Source of the DNA: an uncultured Gammaproteobacteria bacterium | Lineage (GTDB): Bacteria; Pseudomonadota; Gammaproteobacteria; HK1 | Assembly (NCBI GenBank): GCA_958295835.1 | Contig: OY282378.1 | Coordinates: 5,047,694-5,111,693, forward strand | DNA length: 64,000 nt | Direction: 5' to 3' | The notes under the pieces: model-generated | Told to the model about the DNA's origin: nothing | Database searches by the model: none | Seen by the model: only the letters and a program-made list of their open reading frames with translations | In this document: one piece after another, positions 1 through 9,703 of the stretch | Numbering within the stretch: position 1 is the first letter of the stretch | Layout of the letters: each line of letters opens with the position of its first letter | Position numbers and translations under genes: made by a program

Positions 1-564
1 TTCGCGTACGCGGTCATGACGATGATGATGACGGCGGCGCCGATCAGCATGCATGCGATGCACGGGTTCGGGCTCGACATCACCGCATGGGCGATCGAGG
101 GGCACGTGCTGGCGATGTTTCTTCCGTCAGTGATCACCGGCGCCCTGATCATGCGTCTCGGCGTGTACACGATCATGACCGTCGGAGTGGCGATCCTCGC
201 GGCATCGACCTCCGTCGCATGGCTCGGCCAGAGTGCGATGCACTATATGGCAGGGCTGATACTGCTCGGAGTGGGCTGGAACTTCCTCTTCACCGCGGCC
301 AGCACCCTGATCACCACCACCTACGGTCACGCCGAGCGTTTCAAGGCCCAGGGTCTCAACGACCTCATCGTGTTCGGGACCATGGCGCTTCTGACCCTCG
401 CGGCCGGGGTGCTGCTGGATCGGGTGGGCTGGCGGGGGCTGCTGCTGTGCACGCTGCCGTTCCTCGTGGCGATGCTGGCGCTTCTCTTCTTCATGCCCCG
501 GGAGGGGGCCGAATCCGCGAGGGGAGCCGCCGGCCACGTCGAAGAGGGTGCATCGACCCGGTGA
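1..564 (+). CDS. MFS transporter, C-terminal half (cut by window edge)
   Basis: The reading frame is open from base 1, so the gene starts upstream of the window; the first in-window ATG at 16 is internal. What remains is about 187 residues of hydrophobic helices with short loops, ending in a charged tail. A glycine-rich helix (LILLGVGWNFLF) and a later LDRVGWRG loop are typical of the last six helices of major facilitator permeases. The substrate cannot be inferred. The stop at 562-564 is followed at 701 by a second MFS gene on the same strand, so the two may be co-transcribed. Confidence 0.75.
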   Translation, partial: FAYAVMTMMMTAAPISMHAMHGFGLDITAWAIEGHVLAMFLPSVITGALIMRLGVYTIMTVGVAILAASTSVAWLGQSAMHYMAGLILLGVGWNFLFTAASTLITTTYGHAERFKAQGLNDLIVFGTMALLTLAAGVLLDRVGWRGLLLCTLPFLVAMLALLFFMPREGAESARGAAGHVEEGASTR

Positions 565-700
565 CCGGCGCGTCGATCCCGCACCGTCCACGCACCGGTC
601 CGCGATTCATGGATGCGCGGACGACAGACACCACCGAAGGCCGGTCGGCCCGGTAATCCGCAGAATCGATCGAACCGGCTCCCTGCTCCACCGCCGGGCG

Positions 701-1912
701 ATGACCACCATCCCGCGCCAGTCGGCGCGAGCCGTCGCCGTACCGCTCGCGGGCATGCTCTTCACCCAGACGGCGGGGGTGATGAGCCTCGTGACGGTGC
801 CGGTGCTCGCAACCGAGATCGCCGGCGAGACCGGCATCGGGGCCAGCAACGTCGGTCTCCATACCTCGCTGATCTTCGGTGCCGCGATGTTCACCTCGGC
901 CGCGGCCGGCGGAGCCATTCACCGGCTCGGTCCGGTGCGGACCAACCAGGTCGGGCTCGTATTCTCCGCGACGGCACTGCTGCTCACCCTGACTGCCAAC
1001 CCGTGGTGGATCGCCTTGAGCGCGGTGCTCATCGGCGCGGGGTACGGGCCGAACACACCCTCCGGCAGCGAGGTTCTGGGCCGGGTGACCCCGCCGCGCA
1101 TGCGCGGACTGGTGTTCTCCATCAAGCAGAGTGGCGCACCGCTCGGGGCAATGGCCGGCGGCCTGGTCCTGCCCGCGATGGTCATGGTCGGCGATTGGCG
1201 TACCGCGGTCGTCACCGGCGCGCTGATCGTGTACGCGGCAGCCGTGGCGGTGCAGCCGTTGCGCGCGCGCATCGACAGCCACGCCGGTAGCGGCGGACCG
1301 CCGCGGCGTGCATCGACGGTGGACGCCGTCCGCGAGACGCTTGCCGATCCCGCGTTGCGCCGGCTCACGGTGGCCGCGTTCGTGTTGATGACGGTGCACA
1401 CCTGCTTCCAGACGTTCACGGTGGCGTTCCTCGTCGAGCACGTGGGTCTGGGACTCACGCTGGCCGGCGGCCTGTTCGCGACGCTCTCGGTGGCCGGAGC
1501 GATCTCGCGGGTGGGGCTGGGCTGGCTCTCCGACCGGCTGAGCCGGGCCCGTGGCGTCCTCGTCACCCTCTCGCTCGCCGCCAGCGCCTCGTGCGCCCTG
1601 ACCGCGTTGTTCACGAGCACGTGGACGCTGGCGGGGATGGCGCTCGCATGCGCGTTCGCAGGCATCGGCACCGCCGGCTGGTACGGGGTCTTCCTGGCCG
1701 AGGTCGCACGTCTGGCGCCCGCCGAGCGGATCGGCCTCGCCACCGGCGGGGCGCTGTTCTTCGTGTACGCGGCGATCTGCGTCGGACCGCTGGTGTTCAC
1801 CGCAACGGTATCGATCGCCGGGAGCTATCCCGCCGCGTTCTGGCTCGGGGCCGCGGTGTCCCTCATCGCCACCGTCAACCTGTTGCGCATCCCGGCCATG
1901 TCCGGTCGATGA
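701..1912 (+). CDS. MFS transporter
   Basis: A 403-residue inner-membrane protein with about 12 predicted helices and the cytoplasmic loop signature GWLSDRLSR between helices in the second half, as in major facilitator permeases. The open frame extends back to 548, but those 51 residues are arginine/histidine-rich and overlap the previous gene. The ATG at 701 (MTTIPRQSARAV) gives a normal MFS N-terminus leading into the first helix. The substrate is unknown. It lies 136 bp after another MFS gene on the same strand and is followed by an ABC-ATPase fossil. Confidence 0.85.
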   Translation: MTTIPRQSARAVAVPLAGMLFTQTAGVMSLVTVPVLATEIAGETGIGASNVGLHTSLIFGAAMFTSAAAGGAIHRLGPVRTNQVGLVFSATALLLTLTANPWWIALSAVLIGAGYGPNTPSGSEVLGRVTPPRMRGLVFSIKQSGAPLGAMAGGLVLPAMVMVGDWRTAVVTGALIVYAAAVAVQPLRARIDSHAGSGGPPRRASTVDAVRETLADPALRRLTVAAFVLMTVHTCFQTFTVAFLVEHVGLGLTLAGGLFATLSVAGAISRVGLGWLSDRLSRARGVLVTLSLAASASCALTALFTSTWTLAGMALACAFAGIGTAGWYGVFLAEVARLAPAERIGLATGGALFFVYAAICVGPLVFTATVSIAGSYPAAFWLGAAVSLIATVNLLRIPAMSGR

Positions 1913-1925
1913 GGCTGCTTCGAGC

Positions 1926-2040
1926 GTCCCCGCCGGCGAGTTCCTGGCCGTGATCGGACCTTCCGGATGCGGCAAGACGACGCTGCCGAACCTCCTGCTC
2001 GGGCTTCTGCGAGCCCGAGCAGGGCGAGGTCGCACTGCGG
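1926..2040 (+). pseudogene. ABC transporter ATPase fossil (Walker A region)
   Basis: Read on the plus strand from 1926, this gives VPAGEFLAVIGPSGCGKTTL, the classic start of an ABC ATPase up to and including Walker A. It then runs LLLGLL and loses the frame. Moving one base downstream, the text resumes as EPEQGEVALRG, the segment that normally follows Walker A in these proteins. So about 38 codons of one nucleotide-binding domain survive with a single frameshift, and nothing before or after. It sits in the gap between two convergent genes and cannot be functional. Confidence 0.6.
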
Positions 2041-2052
2041 GGGGCGTTGCGT

Positions 2053-3888
2053 TCAGAAGATCAGGTTGACCATCGGAATGAGGATCACCAGGAACAGGAT
2101 GGTCATGATGCCGCCCGCGCGCATGAAGTCCACGACCCGATATCCGCCCGGCCCCATGATCAGCGCATTGACCTGATGCGTCGGGATCAGGAACGAGTTC
2201 GACGCGGCCAGCGCCACCGTCAGCGCGAACACGGCGGGGTTCCCTCCCACCCCGAGCGCGATGTTGATGGCCAGCGGCACCAGCAGCACCGTCGCCCCGA
2301 CGTTCGACATCAGCAGGGTGAATCCGGTGGCAAGCACCGCCAGGGCGGCCTGCAGCGTCCAGTGCGGCACGTCCCCGAGCAGGCGCAGGGTCTCCTGCGC
2401 GATCCAGGCCGCGGTGCCCGTGGTCTCCACCGCGAGACCCAGCGGAAGCAGGCCGGCGAGCAGGAACACGCTCTGCCAGCCGACCGACCGGTACGCCTCG
2501 TCGATGGTGATGACTCCGCTCAGGATCATGCCCACCGCGCCGGTGAGCAGCGCGAGCGACAGGCGCAGATCAGTGAACAGGGTCAGGCCGATGGCGAGCA
2601 GGAAGAACACCAGTGCGTGGTACACGCGGTGTGGACGGGTGACCTCGTAGGGATAGTTCGTCACGCATACGAACGAACGATCCTGAACCAGGCGATGCAG
2701 GTCGTCCCAGAAGCTGTGCAGCACCAGCGTGTCGCCGACCTGAAGCTCGGTGTCCGTGAGATCGTGGCGGATGATCTCCTCCTGCCGGTTGATCGCGAGC
2801 ACGTGGGCGCCGTAGCGCTTGCGCATCGCCACGTCCCTGATGGTGCGCCCGGCCACGTTCGACGCGGGAGGAATGACGACCTCCGACACGCCTGCCCGCG
2901 ACGGATTCAGCAATTCGACGAACGCTTCCATGTCCCGCGCTACGCTGAGCCTGGTGGTGCGTGCGAAACGCCGCACCTGCTCCGAGCTCCCCATGAGCGC
3001 GAAGGTGGTGCCGGCGGGAATCAGCGCATCGATCGGCGGCTCGAGTGCGATGTCGCGCCCCACCCGCATCCCCAGCACGAAGGGGGCGTCCGGGATTCCT
3101 TCCGCATCGCCGATCGACTGGCCGACCAGAGGGCTGTTGGCGGGGACGGTGGCCTCGAAGATGTCCCCCTTCAGCCCGTAGAGATCCTCGAAATACTGCG
3201 CGGTGGTGGAGGTGTCGGCGGTGGCGTCATCCATCTCCGGAAGCAGCCGGGACCCGAGGAGGATGAAGTAGGCGATGCCGGCGGTGATCATCACGATTCC
3301 GATGGGAGTGACCGCGAACAGGTGAAAGGTCCGCATCGGGGCCACGCCGTCCGGCAGCGCCTCGTTCGCGTTCAGGATCAGATCGTTCAGCAGAATGAGC
3401 GGACTCGATCCCACCATCGTCATCGTGCCGCCGAGGATCGCGCAGAAACCCATCGGCATCAGCAAGCGCGAGAGCGCGATGCCAGTCCGCGCCGAGATCC
3501 GGCTCACCACCGGGAGGAACAGCGCCGCCGCCCCGATGTTCTGCATGAAGCTCGAAATGATGCCGACCGCGCCCGAGATGATCGGGATGATTCGCCCCTC
3601 GGTATTCCCGCCCACGCGCAGGATGTAACCGGCGAGCTGGGTCATGATTCCGGTGCGATCCAGTCCCGCCCCCATGATCATCACCGCGATGATGGATATC
3701 ACCGCGTTGCTCGCGAAGCCGTCGAAGACCTGGGAAGCGGGAACGATGCCGGTGGCCCCGACCAACACCATGATGAGCAGCGCGGCCACGTCGACCCGGA
3801 CCACCTCGGAGACGAACAGATAGATCGTGAGCCCCAGGACGAGGATCACCGCCAGCATGTTCTGGGTGAACGCGATCGAACCGGTCAC
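2053..3888 (-). CDS. SLC13/DASS-type anion permease with TrkA-C domains
   Basis: A 611-residue inner-membrane carrier. Two blocks of hydrophobic helices (about residues 1-215 and 425-611) flank a soluble centre (about 225-415) containing two RCK-C/TrkA-C-like repeats. This architecture defines the SLC13 permease family, which moves dicarboxylates, sulfate or related anions with sodium. The helix hairpin near SNVGATVLLVPLA and the earlier SFMQNIGAAALFLPV correspond to the conserved SNT-like motifs of the family. The start at 3888 is GTG; an ATG ten codons later is also possible. The substrate cannot be deduced, though the RCK-C repeats suggest ligand or nucleotide sensing. Confidence 0.88.
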   Translation of the reverse strand: MTGSIAFTQNMLAVILVLGLTIYLFVSEVVRVDVAALLIMVLVGATGIVPASQVFDGFASNAVISIIAVMIMGAGLDRTGIMTQLAGYILRVGGNTEGRIIPIISGAVGIISSFMQNIGAAALFLPVVSRISARTGIALSRLLMPMGFCAILGGTMTMVGSSPLILLNDLILNANEALPDGVAPMRTFHLFAVTPIGIVMITAGIAYFILLGSRLLPEMDDATADTSTTAQYFEDLYGLKGDIFEATVPANSPLVGQSIGDAEGIPDAPFVLGMRVGRDIALEPPIDALIPAGTTFALMGSSEQVRRFARTTRLSVARDMEAFVELLNPSRAGVSEVVIPPASNVAGRTIRDVAMRKRYGAHVLAINRQEEIIRHDLTDTELQVGDTLVLHSFWDDLHRLVQDRSFVCVTNYPYEVTRPHRVYHALVFFLLAIGLTLFTDLRLSLALLTGAVGMILSGVITIDEAYRSVGWQSVFLLAGLLPLGLAVETTGTAAWIAQETLRLLGDVPHWTLQAALAVLATGFTLLMSNVGATVLLVPLAINIALGVGGNPAVFALTVALAASNSFLIPTHQVNALIMGPGGYRVVDFMRAGGIMTILFLVILIPMVNLIF

Positions 3889-4031
3889 GGACGCCGGCCC
3901 GCTTCAGAGGATTCCAGCACTTCAGGGCTATCGAAACCGGGCGGATACACCATCGACTTCAGTGTATCCCATTCACGTCGCAATCATTCGTTTTTTTCAA
4001 AAAAAACGCGGGATTGCATGGCCGCCCCGCC

Positions 4032-4316
4032 CTACGCGCCTTCGAGGATCGCGAGAGCGCGTTCGTATGCCTTGCGCGCGAAGGGCAGCGCCGCCTGGTA
4101 CTCCTCATCCTCGTAGCAGGCGACGGCTTGCTCGAAGGACGGAAACTCCACGATCACGGCCCGGCCCCAGGCGCCTTCGCGCGCGTCGAGCCGGCCGCCG
4201 GCGTTGAGGATCCTGGCTCCGAACCGCTCCGCCACCGGCCCCCACCGCTTCGCATACTCCCCGTACGCGGCCTGGTCCCTGATTTCCCCGCCCTTCACTA
4301 TCCAGTAGCCCGGCAT
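4032..4316 (-). CDS. DUF1330 protein, copy 1
   Basis: A 94-residue protein beginning MPGYWIVKGGEIRDQAAYGEY, the usual start of DUF1330, a small ferredoxin-fold (dimeric alpha/beta barrel) family. An open frame runs upstream to 4601, but that part is low-complexity and unlike the family, so the ATG at 4316 is chosen. A near-identical second copy lies at 13446-13730 beside a GcvT-type oxidoreductase gene. The two protein copies differ at only a few residues, and the DNA similarity reaches about 100 bp upstream. The biochemical function of the family is not known; a role in amine or xenobiotic catabolism is only suggested by neighbours. Confidence 0.8.
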   Translation of the reverse strand: MPGYWIVKGGEIRDQAAYGEYAKRWGPVAERFGARILNAGGRLDAREGAWGRAVIVEFPSFEQAVACYEDEEYQAALPFARKAYERALAILEGA

Positions 4317-4663
4317 GACGTCTCTCCCGTATGGGTGGATGGAGCCCGTGCCCGGCCGCGGCCGGACCGGGAAAGCATAGTCCAACTCGGGGTGTGTCCG
4401 CCGCCCCCGCCGGCCGGCTCGCAGTGACGGCAGGATATCGACTCCGGAACTCTCGTCATTGATCCACACGGACAGGCGTTCATAATGGCTTACATGGAAC
4501 AAGACTGCTCCTCGCCCGTCGACGGCGCTGGCCGGGGCGCGACCGCGCCAGCGGTCGCCGCTCAGAGTCGATCCGGGATTTGCGAAAGACTTGAACGGCA
4601 CTCGGATCGGGCCGGCGCGGAGGAGGCCGGTCGCCGCTGATCGTCATTACGGGAATCGGACAG
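4317..4663. other. Intergenic, 347 bp, divergent
   Basis: This gap separates two divergent genes, so it should hold both promoters. No clear -10/-35 pair was recognised. The first ~100 bp are the upstream part of a block repeated at about 13731-13855, with small insertions in the second copy. Nothing else identifiable was seen. Confidence 0.4.
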
Positions 4664-5938
4664 TTGGGCGCCTTTCGCTTCCTTCATGCCGCGGACATTC
4701 ATCTCGACAGCCCCCTGAAGGGACTGGCCGGGCAAGAGGGAAGCGCCGCCGAACGCATCCGCACCGCCACGCGCGGCGCATTCGAGCGGCTCGTCGGGCA
4801 CGCCGTCGAAGAACGGGTCGCGTTCCTCGTCATCGCCGGCGATCTGTACGACGGCGACTGGCGCGACTACAAGACCGGCCTGTTTTTCGTGAGCCAGATG
4901 GGCCGTCTCCGGGCAGCGGGTATTCCCGTCCATCTGCTCTACGGCAACCACGACGCGGAGAGCCGGATCACCCGCCGCCTCACGCTCCCCGACAACGTGA
5001 ACGTCTTCGGCTCCGCAAGGCCCGAATCCTTCGAGATCGAGGGGCTGGACACGGTCTTGCACGGGCAGAGCTTCCGGCAGCGCGACGTCGCCGACAACCT
5101 GGCCGCGGCCTACCCGGCGCCGGTTCCCGGCGCTTTCAACATCGGCGTCCTGCACACCGGACTCGGCGGCCTGGGCGGCCACGAGAACTATGCCCCCTGC
5201 ACCCTCGACGACCTTGTCAACAAGGGATACGACTATTGGGCGCTCGGCCACGTGCATCAGGCCCAGGTGCTCAACGAGCGGCCCCACGTCGTGTTCCCCG
5301 GCAACCTGCAAGGGCGGCACGTGCGGGAGGTCGGCCCCAAGGGCGCCTGCCTGGTCAGCGTGGAAGACGGAGAGGTCACCGACGTCACGACCTTGCCCTG
5401 CGACGTGGTCCGCTGGGCGGTCGTTGCGGTGGATCTGGCGCAGATCGGCAGTGTCGCCGAGGCAGAGGACCGCATCCGGGACGCCATCGAAAGCGCCGTC
5501 GCGGATCGGGCCGGTGGCCGGCTGCTGGCGTGCCGCATCCTTCTGCAAGGGCGCACGGAGGTCCATGAACCGCTCCTGGCCGCGGACGATCGCCTTCTCG
5601 CCGAGGCGCGCTCGGCCGCGCTGGGGCTTGGCGACGACGCGGCGTGGATAGAGAAGATCGTCGTCGCCACGGAACCGGAGGCCGATCCGAAGGCTCTCGC
5701 GGCGCGCGAAGACGCCGTCGGCGAGCTGCTGCGCATGCTGCCGGAGGCGGGCGGCGACCCCCGCCTTCTGCAACCGTTTCAGGACGACGTCGGCGAGCTG
5801 ATCCGCCGACTGCCCCACGAGCTGCGGTCGGAGGTCGAGGACGCGGTGTTGAAGGCGGCCGTCGACGGTGATTACGCCGGGATGATCACCGAGGTCACGC
5901 CCTACCTCTCGGCCCGGCTGATCGCGGGAGAAGGCTGA
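4664..5938 (+). CDS. YhaO/SbcD-like DNA repair metallophosphoesterase
   Basis: A 424-residue calcineurin-type phosphoesterase. The metal-binding motifs are visible in order: DIH (11-13), GDLYD (59-63), GNHD (94-97) and a later GHVH. This is the layout of Mre11/SbcD nucleases and of the YhaO subgroup. The start is a TTG with a weak GGGA about 10 bases upstream. Its stop is followed after one base by the GTG of a YhaN-like ATPase, so the two are co-translated. By analogy with SbcCD they would form a complex that processes DNA ends or hairpins. The nuclease activity is inferred from the family. Confidence 0.85.
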   Translation: MGAFRFLHAADIHLDSPLKGLAGQEGSAAERIRTATRGAFERLVGHAVEERVAFLVIAGDLYDGDWRDYKTGLFFVSQMGRLRAAGIPVHLLYGNHDAESRITRRLTLPDNVNVFGSARPESFEIEGLDTVLHGQSFRQRDVADNLAAAYPAPVPGAFNIGVLHTGLGGLGGHENYAPCTLDDLVNKGYDYWALGHVHQAQVLNERPHVVFPGNLQGRHVREVGPKGACLVSVEDGEVTDVTTLPCDVVRWAVVAVDLAQIGSVAEAEDRIRDAIESAVADRAGGRLLACRILLQGRTEVHEPLLAADDRLLAEARSAALGLGDDAAWIEKIVVATEPEADPKALAAREDAVGELLRMLPEAGGDPRLLQPFQDDVGELIRRLPHELRSEVEDAVLKAAVDGDYAGMITEVTPYLSARLIAGEG

Positions 5939-5939
5939 C

Positions 5940-8900
5940 GTGCGCTTGCGGCGCCTGGACCTTCTCCGCTACGGGCACTTCACGGACCGTTCGATCGAGC
6001 TGCCCCTCGGCGACGCCGACGTCCACGTCGTCTTCGGACCCAACGAAGCGGGCAAGTCCACCGCGCTTTGTACGATAGAGGACTTGCTCTTCGGCATCCC
6101 GGCGCGTTCGCCCTACGACTTCCTGCACGACTATTCCGACATGCGGGTCGGCGCCCGGATCGAGCGCCCGGAAGCTTCCCTGGAAATGGTCCGCCGCAAG
6201 GGCAGGAAGGACACCCTCCTCGACGCCGGCGGCTTGCCGGCGGCCGGCGGCGAGGGAGTGCTCAAGCCCTTCCTGGCCGGCGCGGATCGGCCCTTCTTCC
6301 AACGGATGTTCAGCCTCGACCGCGTTCGGCTCGAAGAAGGCGGCCGGGAAATCCTGGAGGCGAAGGACGAGATCGGCGAGATCATCTTCTCGGCCGGAAC
6401 CGGGACGGCAGGACTGCGGGATCGCCTCGCGCGGCTCTCGGAGCAGGCCGATGCACTCTGGGCGCGGCGGCGAGCGGGCCGCCGGGAGTATTACCAGGCC
6501 TCCGACAAGCTGAAGGCGGCGGAAGGAGATCTGAGGCAGCAGACGCTGAGCGCGGACAAGTGGCAGGAGCGAAAGCGGGCCTTCGAGGCGGCACAGGCCG
6601 CCTGCGCGAAAATCGAAGCGCGCTTCGAGGAGATCTCCGCCCAGGGCAGGCGGATCGGCCGGATCCGCAGGGTCTATCGTCACGTGCGGCGCAAGGCCGA
6701 TCTGGACGCGCGGATCGAGGCGCTGGGAAAGGTCGTCGTCTTGCCGGAGGATGCCAGGCAGGTTCTCGATCGGTCGCGGAGCAGGGAGTCCGAGGCGTCG
6801 GCGCGGATCGACACGCTCTCCGGCCAGCTCGATGCGGCGCGCAAGGCGCTGGAAGGGCTGACATACGACGAAGGGCTCGTATTGCGTGCGGACGACGTGC
6901 GCCAGCTACATGAGCGCCGTATCGAGACGCGGCGTGAAAAGGCCGATCTGCCGAAACGCCGGGCGGAGCTCGACGCCGCGGAAAGGGAGCTCCGCGACTT
7001 GGCGGCCGAGCTGGGTTGGCGGACGGACGAGGCCGGTGCGCTGATCGACCGCATACCGGCACGCCCTCGGGTCGGCACGGTGCGTTCGCTGCTCGGCCGG
7101 CGCGGCGAGCTGTCCTCGGAGGTCTCGAAGAGCGCCGAGGCTCTGGAAGAGGCGAGGGCCGAACGAGCCCGGTTGCAGGAGCGCCTCGACGCCTCGGGGG
7201 ATGCCGCGGACACCTCCCGACTGGACGCGGTGATCCGGACGCTTCGGGAGAGCGGTGACCTCACCGGTCGCCTGGATGCCGCGACACAAGGCGTCAAGGA
7301 CGCGCGGGAGCGTGTCGGACGTCTGCTCCGGTCACTGCATCCGGGCGTCTCGAACGACGAGGACGCCGCGGCCATGCGCGTGCCGGCCCGGACGGAGGTG
7401 CAACGTCATCGTGACCTGGTCCAGGACCGCGAGCGGCAGACCCGCGAGATCCGCCAGAAGATCGAAGCTGCCGAACGGGACCTTGCCCGCGCCCGGAAGG
7501 CTTACGAGAACGCCGTCCGCGATGGGGACGTGGTCCCGCCGGACACGCTTCAGGCGGCGCGAGCCGAGCGGGACACGCTCTGGGAACGGGTGAAGCTCAG
7601 GTACGTCGACAACACGCCCATCCCGGTCGAGAAAGCCCATGACGACGCCGGCGGGCCGTCCGGTCTTCCCGAGACGTTCGAGCAGGCGATGCGCTCCGCC
7701 GACGCGCTGGCCGACCGCCGTTTCGACAACGCCGAAGCGGCTGCGCATCTGGCGGAGCGGTCGCGCGCCATCGCCGGGATCGAAGACGACCTGGCCGAGC
7801 TGCGCGCACAAGAGGAAACGCTCGCGCAAGAAGGCGGGCGCCTCGGCTCCGAATGGCGTGCCATGTGGGCCGGTGCGCCCTTCGAGCCTCATGCGCCCGA
7901 TGCCATGCTGGAATGGCTGGACAAGCGCCGCGACCTGATCGAGGCCATTGAACGGCGGATGGAGGCGGAGAGCACCCTGGCACTTCGGATCGAGGAAGTG
8001 CGTCGCGCCGGGGACGGTCTGCTCGTCGAGCTGGCGGCATTGGCCACCGATCGCGCCACTCTCGAAAACGACCCCCTGCCCGTGGTTCTGGAACACGCTG
8101 ACCGTATCCGGCGAGGGCATCGGCAGAAGGCCGAGGACAAGGCCCGGCTGCAAGAGGAGTTACAAGAAGCAGAGGCCGGCGTCGAGCGGCGCGGCCGTGC
8201 GCTCACCCGCGCACGAGAGGCGCAGTCGCAATGGCAAGACCAGTGGTCGGCCGCCCTGTCCGCGCTCGGACTGGCGGCGGACACGCCTCCGGACACCGTG
8301 GCCACCCAGATCGACGTCATCGACCAGATGCGTGAAAGGGCGGTCCGGATCAAGGAGCTCCGACATCAGCGGATCGAAAAGATCAACCGGGACGTTGCCG
8401 ACTTCGAGTCCGCGGTGGCCGAATTCGTCCGCGAAACGGCCGCCGCTCTCTCGGACACGTCGGCGGAAGAGGCCGTTCTCGAAATCGAGAACCGCCTGGG
8501 CGAAGCGGAGCGCATCCGCGACCTTCTGGCACGCAAGCGGGAGGAAGCGGCGGACATCGAGAAGCAGATCGCCGGAATGGAGGAGGACCGCCGGCAGGCA
8601 CGAGGGTCGGTGAAGCATCTCGAGGATGCGGCCGGCACCGGCACGATGGACGCGCTCGAGCAGGCCATCGAGCGATCCGACACGTGCCGCGCCCTCCGGA
8701 AGGAATTGGCCGACACCCTCAAGTTGCTCGAACAGGAAGGCGATGGCCTGTCCGTCGATCGCCTGGTCGAAGAATGCGCCGGCGTGGACATCGACCGGCT
8801 CGAGGCCCAGGAAGAGACGAATGCCAACGAGTTGAACGAGTTGCGCGGACAGTTAGCCGCCGCCGAAGCCGGATCGCAGGCCAGGGAAGCATTCCAGGCG

Positions 8901-9464
8901 ACAGGCGGCGACGATGCCGCGGCGCGAGCCGAAGCGGCACGGCAGGAAGCGCTTGCCGAGATGCGTCGGATCGCCGGGCGTTACGTCCGGGTGCGCACGT
9001 CAGCCATGCTTCTGCGATGGGCGATCGACCGTTACCGGCAAGAGAAACAGGCTCCGCTGCTCAAGCGGGCAGGCAGGCTCTTCGAGATGCTGACCGGCGG
9101 AGCATTCACCACCCTGGAGGTCGATTACGATGATCAGGATCGGGCGCGCCTGGTCGGGCGGAGGCCGAACCGGCAGGCCGTGCCCGTTTCCGGCATGAGC
9201 ACGGGAACCGCGGACCAGCTCTTTCTTGCGCTGCGCATCGCGTCCGTCGAGGACTACCTGGACCGCGCGGAGGCACTCCCCTTCGTCGCCGACGACCTGT
9301 TCGTCAACTTCGACGACGACCGGGCCGGCGCCGGATTCGAGGTGCTGGGAGGGCTGGCGGAAAGAACCCAGGTGCTGTTCTTCACCCATCATCGGCACCT
9401 CGTGGACGTCGCCCGCCGTTCACTGGGCAGGTCCCTGTCCGTCGTGGACTTGAGCGCGGCCTGA
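5940..9464 (+). CDS. YhaN/SbcC-like SMC-type ATPase
   Basis: A 1174-residue Rad50/SbcC-type protein. Walker A is GPNEAGKST at residues 33-41. About 900 residues of charged coiled coil follow (roughly 170-1040). The C-terminal head carries the ABC signature SGMSTGTADQ, a Walker B region ending LPFVADDLFVNF, and an H-loop in FFTHHRH. YhaN proteins start with RLRRLDLLRYGHF-like sequence, as here. The GTG start follows the YhaO stop by one base, marking a two-gene operon. Expected role: ATP-driven control of the partner nuclease on DNA ends, in the cytoplasm. Such pairs occur both as housekeeping repair and in accessory regions. Confidence 0.88.
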   Translation: MRLRRLDLLRYGHFTDRSIELPLGDADVHVVFGPNEAGKSTALCTIEDLLFGIPARSPYDFLHDYSDMRVGARIERPEASLEMVRRKGRKDTLLDAGGLPAAGGEGVLKPFLAGADRPFFQRMFSLDRVRLEEGGREILEAKDEIGEIIFSAGTGTAGLRDRLARLSEQADALWARRRAGRREYYQASDKLKAAEGDLRQQTLSADKWQERKRAFEAAQAACAKIEARFEEISAQGRRIGRIRRVYRHVRRKADLDARIEALGKVVVLPEDARQVLDRSRSRESEASARIDTLSGQLDAARKALEGLTYDEGLVLRADDVRQLHERRIETRREKADLPKRRAELDAAERELRDLAAELGWRTDEAGALIDRIPARPRVGTVRSLLGRRGELSSEVSKSAEALEEARAERARLQERLDASGDAADTSRLDAVIRTLRESGDLTGRLDAATQGVKDARERVGRLLRSLHPGVSNDEDAAAMRVPARTEVQRHRDLVQDRERQTREIRQKIEAAERDLARARKAYENAVRDGDVVPPDTLQAARAERDTLWERVKLRYVDNTPIPVEKAHDDAGGPSGLPETFEQAMRSADALADRRFDNAEAAAHLAERSRAIAGIEDDLAELRAQEETLAQEGGRLGSEWRAMWAGAPFEPHAPDAMLEWLDKRRDLIEAIERRMEAESTLALRIEEVRRAGDGLLVELAALATDRATLENDPLPVVLEHADRIRRGHRQKAEDKARLQEELQEAEAGVERRGRALTRAREAQSQWQDQWSAALSALGLAADTPPDTVATQIDVIDQMRERAVRIKELRHQRIEKINRDVADFESAVAEFVRETAAALSDTSAEEAVLEIENRLGEAERIRDLLARKREEAADIEKQIAGMEEDRRQARGSVKHLEDAAGTGTMDALEQAIERSDTCRALRKELADTLKLLEQEGDGLSVDRLVEECAGVDIDRLEAQEETNANELNELRGQLAAAEAGSQAREAFQATGGDDAAARAEAARQEALAEMRRIAGRYVRVRTSAMLLRWAIDRYRQEKQAPLLKRAGRLFEMLTGGAFTTLEVDYDDQDRARLVGRRPNRQAVPVSGMSTGTADQLFLALRIASVEDYLDRAEALPFVADDLFVNFDDDRAGAGFEVLGGLAERTQVLFFTHHRHLVDVARRSLGRSLSVVDLSAA

Positions 9465-9525
9465 GCTCGTCTTGGTGATCCTGCCCTGGACCGGGCTGCG
9501 GAACGCGGTGCTCGTCGGCGGAACG

Positions 9526-9696
9526 GCGGCGGTTCGCGTAGCTGTCGAAGACGAAGTCGCGCACGGCGATTTCCACGTAGCGCCCCGGGCGCCATGCGCC
9601 TGAAAGAAGCTCGCGTTCGAGGCGCAGGACCTCACGTTCCAGGTGGGCGAGGAAGGCGGCCACACCGGGCTTCCTGCGCTTCCCCGCGACGCACAT
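9526..9696 (-). pseudogene. Reverse transcriptase N-terminal fossil, copy 1
   Basis: Read on the minus strand from 9696 it gives GKRRKPGVAAFLAHLERE, then a GAWRPGRY segment and FVFDSYANRR. These are the N-terminal fingers motifs of a group-II-intron/DGR-like bacterial reverse transcriptase, but the 30-40 residues normally between RYxEFxVRD and FDSYAxR are missing. The palm with the YxDD catalytic motif is absent. It lies head-to-head with the Rpn gene, only 7 bp apart. The same head-to-head arrangement is seen in decayed form at 13871-14120. Confidence 0.55.
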
Positions 9697-9703
9697 CGGG
9701 CGG

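Noticed and set aside
2047..4116. A 689-codon open frame on the plus strand opposite the SLC13 gene
   Set aside because: It is rich in His, Arg, Gln and Asp without any domain, and mirrors the codon positions of the real minus-strand gene; GC-rich genes often leave such antisense frames.
4317..4601. An N-terminal extension of DUF1330 copy 1
   Set aside because: The extra 95 codons are low-complexity, include no signal peptide, and are not preserved as protein in the second copy.
9526..9696. An active retron or diversity-generating retroelement
   Set aside because: The reverse transcriptase piece lacks the palm with YxDD, and no template/variable repeat pair or retron RNA fold was seen.
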